Of a stretch of 64,000 nt of DNA, positions 61,543 through 64,000 are shown piece by piece. Under the pieces are notes generated by a model that worked only from the letters and a program-made list of their open reading frames with translations, was not told the DNA's origin and made no database searches. The translations under genes were made by a program, and so were the position numbers. Every line of letters starts with the position of its first letter. Positions within the stretch are counted from its first letter, which is position 1. Source of the stretch: Serratia liquefaciens (lineage in GTDB: Bacteria; Pseudomonadota; Gammaproteobacteria; Enterobacterales; Enterobacteriaceae); NCBI RefSeq assembly GCF_027594825.1, contig NZ_CP088930.1:3037019-3101018 (forward strand), written 5' to 3'.

Positions 61543-62659
61543 CGCTCCACCGGTTGTTGGCACTGAACTTGACTATATGCAGGCTGCGATGGGCAGTGGC
61601 AAGCTGTGCGGGGATGGTGGTTTTACTCGCCGTTGCCAGCAGTGGATGGAACAGCGTTTTGGCAGCCCGAAGGTGCTGTTGACACCGTCTTGCACCGCGT
61701 CGCTGGAGATGGCGGCGATCCTGCTGGATATCCAGCCGGGCGATGAAGTGATCATGCCGAGCTTCACCTTTGTTTCAACCGCCAATGCCTTCGTGCTGCG
61801 CGGCGCCACCGTGGTGTTTGTCGACCTACGTCCGGACACCATGAACATCGATGAAACTAAAATCGAAGCGGCCATCACCGAAAAGACGCGAGCCATCGTG
61901 CCGGTGCATTACGCCGGGGTGGCCTGTGAGATGGACACCATCATGGCGCTGGCGAAAAAATATAACCTGTACGTGGTGGAAGACGCCGCACAGGGGGTGA
62001 TGGCTACCTACAAGGGCAAAGCGCTCGGTACCATCGGTCATATTGGTTGCTTTAGCTTCCATGAAACCAAAAACTACACCGCAGGCGGTGAGGGCGGCGC
62101 TACGCTGATCAACGATCCGGCGCTGATCGACCGGGCGGAAGTCATTCGTGAGAAAGGCACCAACCGTAGCCAGTTCTTCCGCGGTCAGGTGGATAAATAT
62201 ACCTGGCGCGATATCGGCTCCAGCTATCTGATGTCAGATTTGCAGGCCGCTTATTTGTGGGGCCAACTGGAAGCGGCCGATCGCATCAATCAGCGCCGCC
62301 TGGCGCTGTGGCAAAAGTATTACGACAGTTTCCTACCGCTGGCTAAAGCTGGACGCATCGCGCTGCCGACTATCCCGACAGACTGCGTGCACAATGCACA
62401 CATGTTCTATATCAAACTGCGTGATATTGAAGACCGCACGGCGTTTATCGATTATCTGAAAGAAGCCGAAATCATGGCGGTGTTCCATTACATCCCGCTG
62501 CACGATTGCCCGGCGGGCGATCGCTTTGGCCGTTTTGCCGGCGAAGACCGCTTCACCAGCCAGGAAAGTGCGCGTCTGGTGCGTCTACCGTTGTTCTACA
62601 ATATGTCTGATGTCACTCAGCGTACGGTGATCAATACCATTCTTAACTTCTGCGCCTGA
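61529..62659 (+). CDS. wecE: dTDP-4-amino-4,6-dideoxygalactose transaminase WecE
   Basis: A 376-residue PLP-dependent sugar aminotransferase of the DegT/DnrJ/EryC1 family. It makes dTDP-4-amino-4,6-dideoxygalactose from the RffG product. The PLP Lys lies in CFSFHETKNYTAGGEGG, with VEDAAQGVMATYKGK for cofactor stacking. [20 protein letters not shown] opens as in E. coli. ATG 61529 gives 376 residues, the E. coli length. Confidence 0.96.
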   Translation: MIPFNAPPVVGTELDYMQAAMGSGKLCGDGGFTRRCQQWMEQRFGSPKVLLTPSCTASLEMAAILLDIQPGDEVIMPSFTFVSTANAFVLRGATVVFVDLRPDTMNIDETKIEAAITEKTRAIVPVHYAGVACEMDTIMALAKKYNLYVVEDAAQGVMATYKGKALGTIGHIGCFSFHETKNYTAGGEGGATLINDPALIDRAEVIREKGTNRSQFFRGQVDKYTWRDIGSSYLMSDLQAAYLWGQLEAADRINQRRLALWQKYYDSFLPLAKAGRIALPTIPTDCVHNAHMFYIKLRDIEDRTAFIDYLKEAEIMAVFHYIPLHDCPAGDRFGRFAGEDRFTSQESARLVRLPLFYNMSDVTQRTVINTILNFCA

Positions 62660-62660
62660 T

Positions 62661-63911
62661 ATGTCGCTGGCAAAAGCATCGATTTGGACCGCCGGTTCCA
62701 CGCTGATCAAGATTGGCGTGGGGCTGTTGGTGGTGAAACTGCTGGCGGTGGCCTTTGGCCCCAGCGGGGTTGGGCAGGCGGGCAACTTCCGTCAGTTGAT
62801 TACCGTGCTGGGCGTGCTGTCCGGCGCCGGGATTTTTAACGGCATCACCAAATACGTTGCCGAATACCATCAGGATCCGCAGCGGTTGCGGCTGGCTGTC
62901 GGGACGGCGTCAAGCATCGTGCTGGGCTTCTCCACGCTGCTGGCGCTGGTGTTTCTGTTCGCGGCGGAGCCTATCAGTATCGGGTTGTTCGGCCATGCTG
63001 ACTATGTCGGCGTGGTGCGGGCGGTAGCCTTTATTCAGATGGGCATCGCCTACGCCAACCTGTTTATGGCGGTGCTGAAAGGCTATCGCGATGCGATGGG
63101 CAACGCGCTGGCGGTGATTGGCGGCAGCCTGATTGGCGTGGTGGCCTACTACCTGTGCTTTAAGCTGGGCGGCTACGAAGGCGCGCTGGCGGGTTTGGCA
63201 CTGGTGCCGGCCTTGGTGGTGTTGCCCGCAGGTTTCATCCTGTGGCGGCGTAAAACCTTGCCGCTGCGCTATTTGGCATTGGCCTGGGACAAGGCGTTAG
63301 CCAGCCATCTTGGCAAGTTCACCATCATGGCATTGATCACATCAGTGACGCTGCCGGTGGCCTATGTGATGATGCGTAACCTGCTGGCCAGCCATTACAG
63401 TTGGGATGAGGTCGGGATTTGGCAGGGCGTCAGCAGCATTTCCGACGCTTACCTGCAGTTTATCACCGCCTCATTTACCGTTTATCTGCTGCCTACGCTG
63501 TCGCGGCTGAAGGAAAAAAGCGCCATCTCTCAAGAGATTGTGCGCTCGTTAAAATTTGTACTGCCTGCGGTAGCGGCGGCGAGTTTCACGGTCTGGTTGC
63601 TGCGCGACTTCGCCATCTGGTTGCTGTTCACGGACAAGTTCGTCGCGATGCGCGATCTGTTTGCCTGGCAACTGGTGGGGGACGTCCTGAAAGTGGGCGC
63701 CTATGTGTTCGGCTATCTGGTGATTGCCAAGGCGTCGCTGCGTTTTTATATCCTGACCGAAGTCAGTCAGTTCCTGCTGTTAACGCTGTTCTCGCATTGG
63801 TTGATACCGCTGCATGGCGCGCTGGGAGCGGCACAGGCCTACATGGCAACCTACATCGTGTACTTCACGCTCTGTAGCTGCGTATTTATTCTTTATCGTA
63901 GACGAGTATGA
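62661..63911 (+). CDS. wzxE: ECA lipid III flippase WzxE
   Basis: A 416-residue polysaccharide transporter with about 12 helices. It flips undecaprenyl-PP-linked ECA trisaccharide to the periplasm. [45 protein letters not shown] matches the WzxE start region (shown in parts: [27 protein letters not shown]). It begins 1 bp after wecE with no separate ribosome-binding site, so it is coupled. The stop overlaps wecF by 4 bp. Confidence 0.94.
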   Translation: MSLAKASIWTAGSTLIKIGVGLLVVKLLAVAFGPSGVGQAGNFRQLITVLGVLSGAGIFNGITKYVAEYHQDPQRLRLAVGTASSIVLGFSTLLALVFLFAAEPISIGLFGHADYVGVVRAVAFIQMGIAYANLFMAVLKGYRDAMGNALAVIGGSLIGVVAYYLCFKLGGYEGALAGLALVPALVVLPAGFILWRRKTLPLRYLALAWDKALASHLGKFTIMALITSVTLPVAYVMMRNLLASHYSWDEVGIWQGVSSISDAYLQFITASFTVYLLPTLSRLKEKSAISQEIVRSLKFVLPAVAAASFTVWLLRDFAIWLLFTDKFVAMRDLFAWQLVGDVLKVGAYVFGYLVIAKASLRFYILTEVSQFLLLTLFSHWLIPLHGALGAAQAYMATYIVYFTLCSCVFILYRRRV

Positions 63912-64000
63912 CTACACTGATTCACGTATTGGGATCTGACATCCCGCATCATAATCAGACGGTGCTGCGTTTCTTCAACGATGTGTTGGCGAAGCGCCTG
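63908..64000 (+). CDS. wecF: ECA 4-alpha-L-fucosyltransferase WecF, N-terminus
   Basis: The first 31 codons of a gene cut by the right edge, starting at ATG 63908 with a 4-bp overlap with wzx[21 protein letters not shown] matches the E. coli WecF/RffT start. This enzyme adds Fuc4NAc to make lipid III. Confidence 0.88.
   Translation, partial: MTTLIHVLGSDIPHHNQTVLRFFNDVLAKRL

Overview
The window is a chromosomal segment of an enterobacterium, almost certainly a Serratia. The reasons are a 563-residue chitinase ChiA that reads like the S. marcescens enzyme from signal peptide to catalytic [12 protein letters not shown] motif, an E. coli-type cellulose (bcs) divergon, and a complete wec/rff enterobacterial common antigen (ECA) cluster behind rep-gppA-rhlB-trxA-rho. 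Identification is from recalled protein families only; no database was searched. No phage, insertion sequence or CRISPR array was seen.

Layout. Positions 1-4.5 kb hold accessory genes: a cut-off secreted protein, an inner-membrane alpha/beta hydrolase, an NAD-dependent epimerase-like protein, and a divergent LysR regulator/short-chain dehydrogenase pair. 4.5-9.6 kb is a beta-glucoside operon (EIIBCA permease, GH1 6-phospho-beta-glucosidase, OprB-type porin) behind a BglG-type RAT antiterminator/terminator, although no bglG-like gene is present in the window. 9.6-11.3 kb has an HD-domain hydrolase and the OhrR/Ohr organic-peroxide pair, with a shared palindrome upstream of both ohrR and ohr. 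11.5-17 kb carries eptB, uhpA-uhpB-uhpC (no uhpT) and tRNA-Pro(UGG), whose 3' end is repeated 159 bp downstream. 17.3-20 kb is a TumE/TumA-like toxin-antitoxin pair and chiA, with an AT-rich, repeat-laden control region between them.

20.6-26.3 kb is the dppABCDF dipeptide transporter. 26.7-43 kb is the cellulose locus: bcsEFG on the minus strand, bcsR-Q-A-B-Z-C on the plus strand, then the EAL phosphodiesterase pdeK (hmsP/yhjK). Together these synthesise, activate by c-di-GMP, decorate with phosphoethanolamine, trim, export and turn off cellulose. dctA and yhjJ follow.

46.4-54 kb is core information processing: ppiC, rep, gppA, rhlB, trxA and rho with its long leader. From 54.2 kb to the right edge the ECA genes run as one tight operon: wecA, wzzE, wecB, wecC, rffG, rffH, wecD, wecE, wzxE and the first 31 codons of wecF. 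Several genes overlap and three probably start at GTG or TTG. Most of the window is ordinary enterobacterial core. The less ordinary parts are the RAT-controlled operon without its regulator, uhpABC without uhpT, the tRNA-Pro 3'-end repeat with a beads-on-a-string hairpin segment, the TA module, and the chiA upstream repeats.
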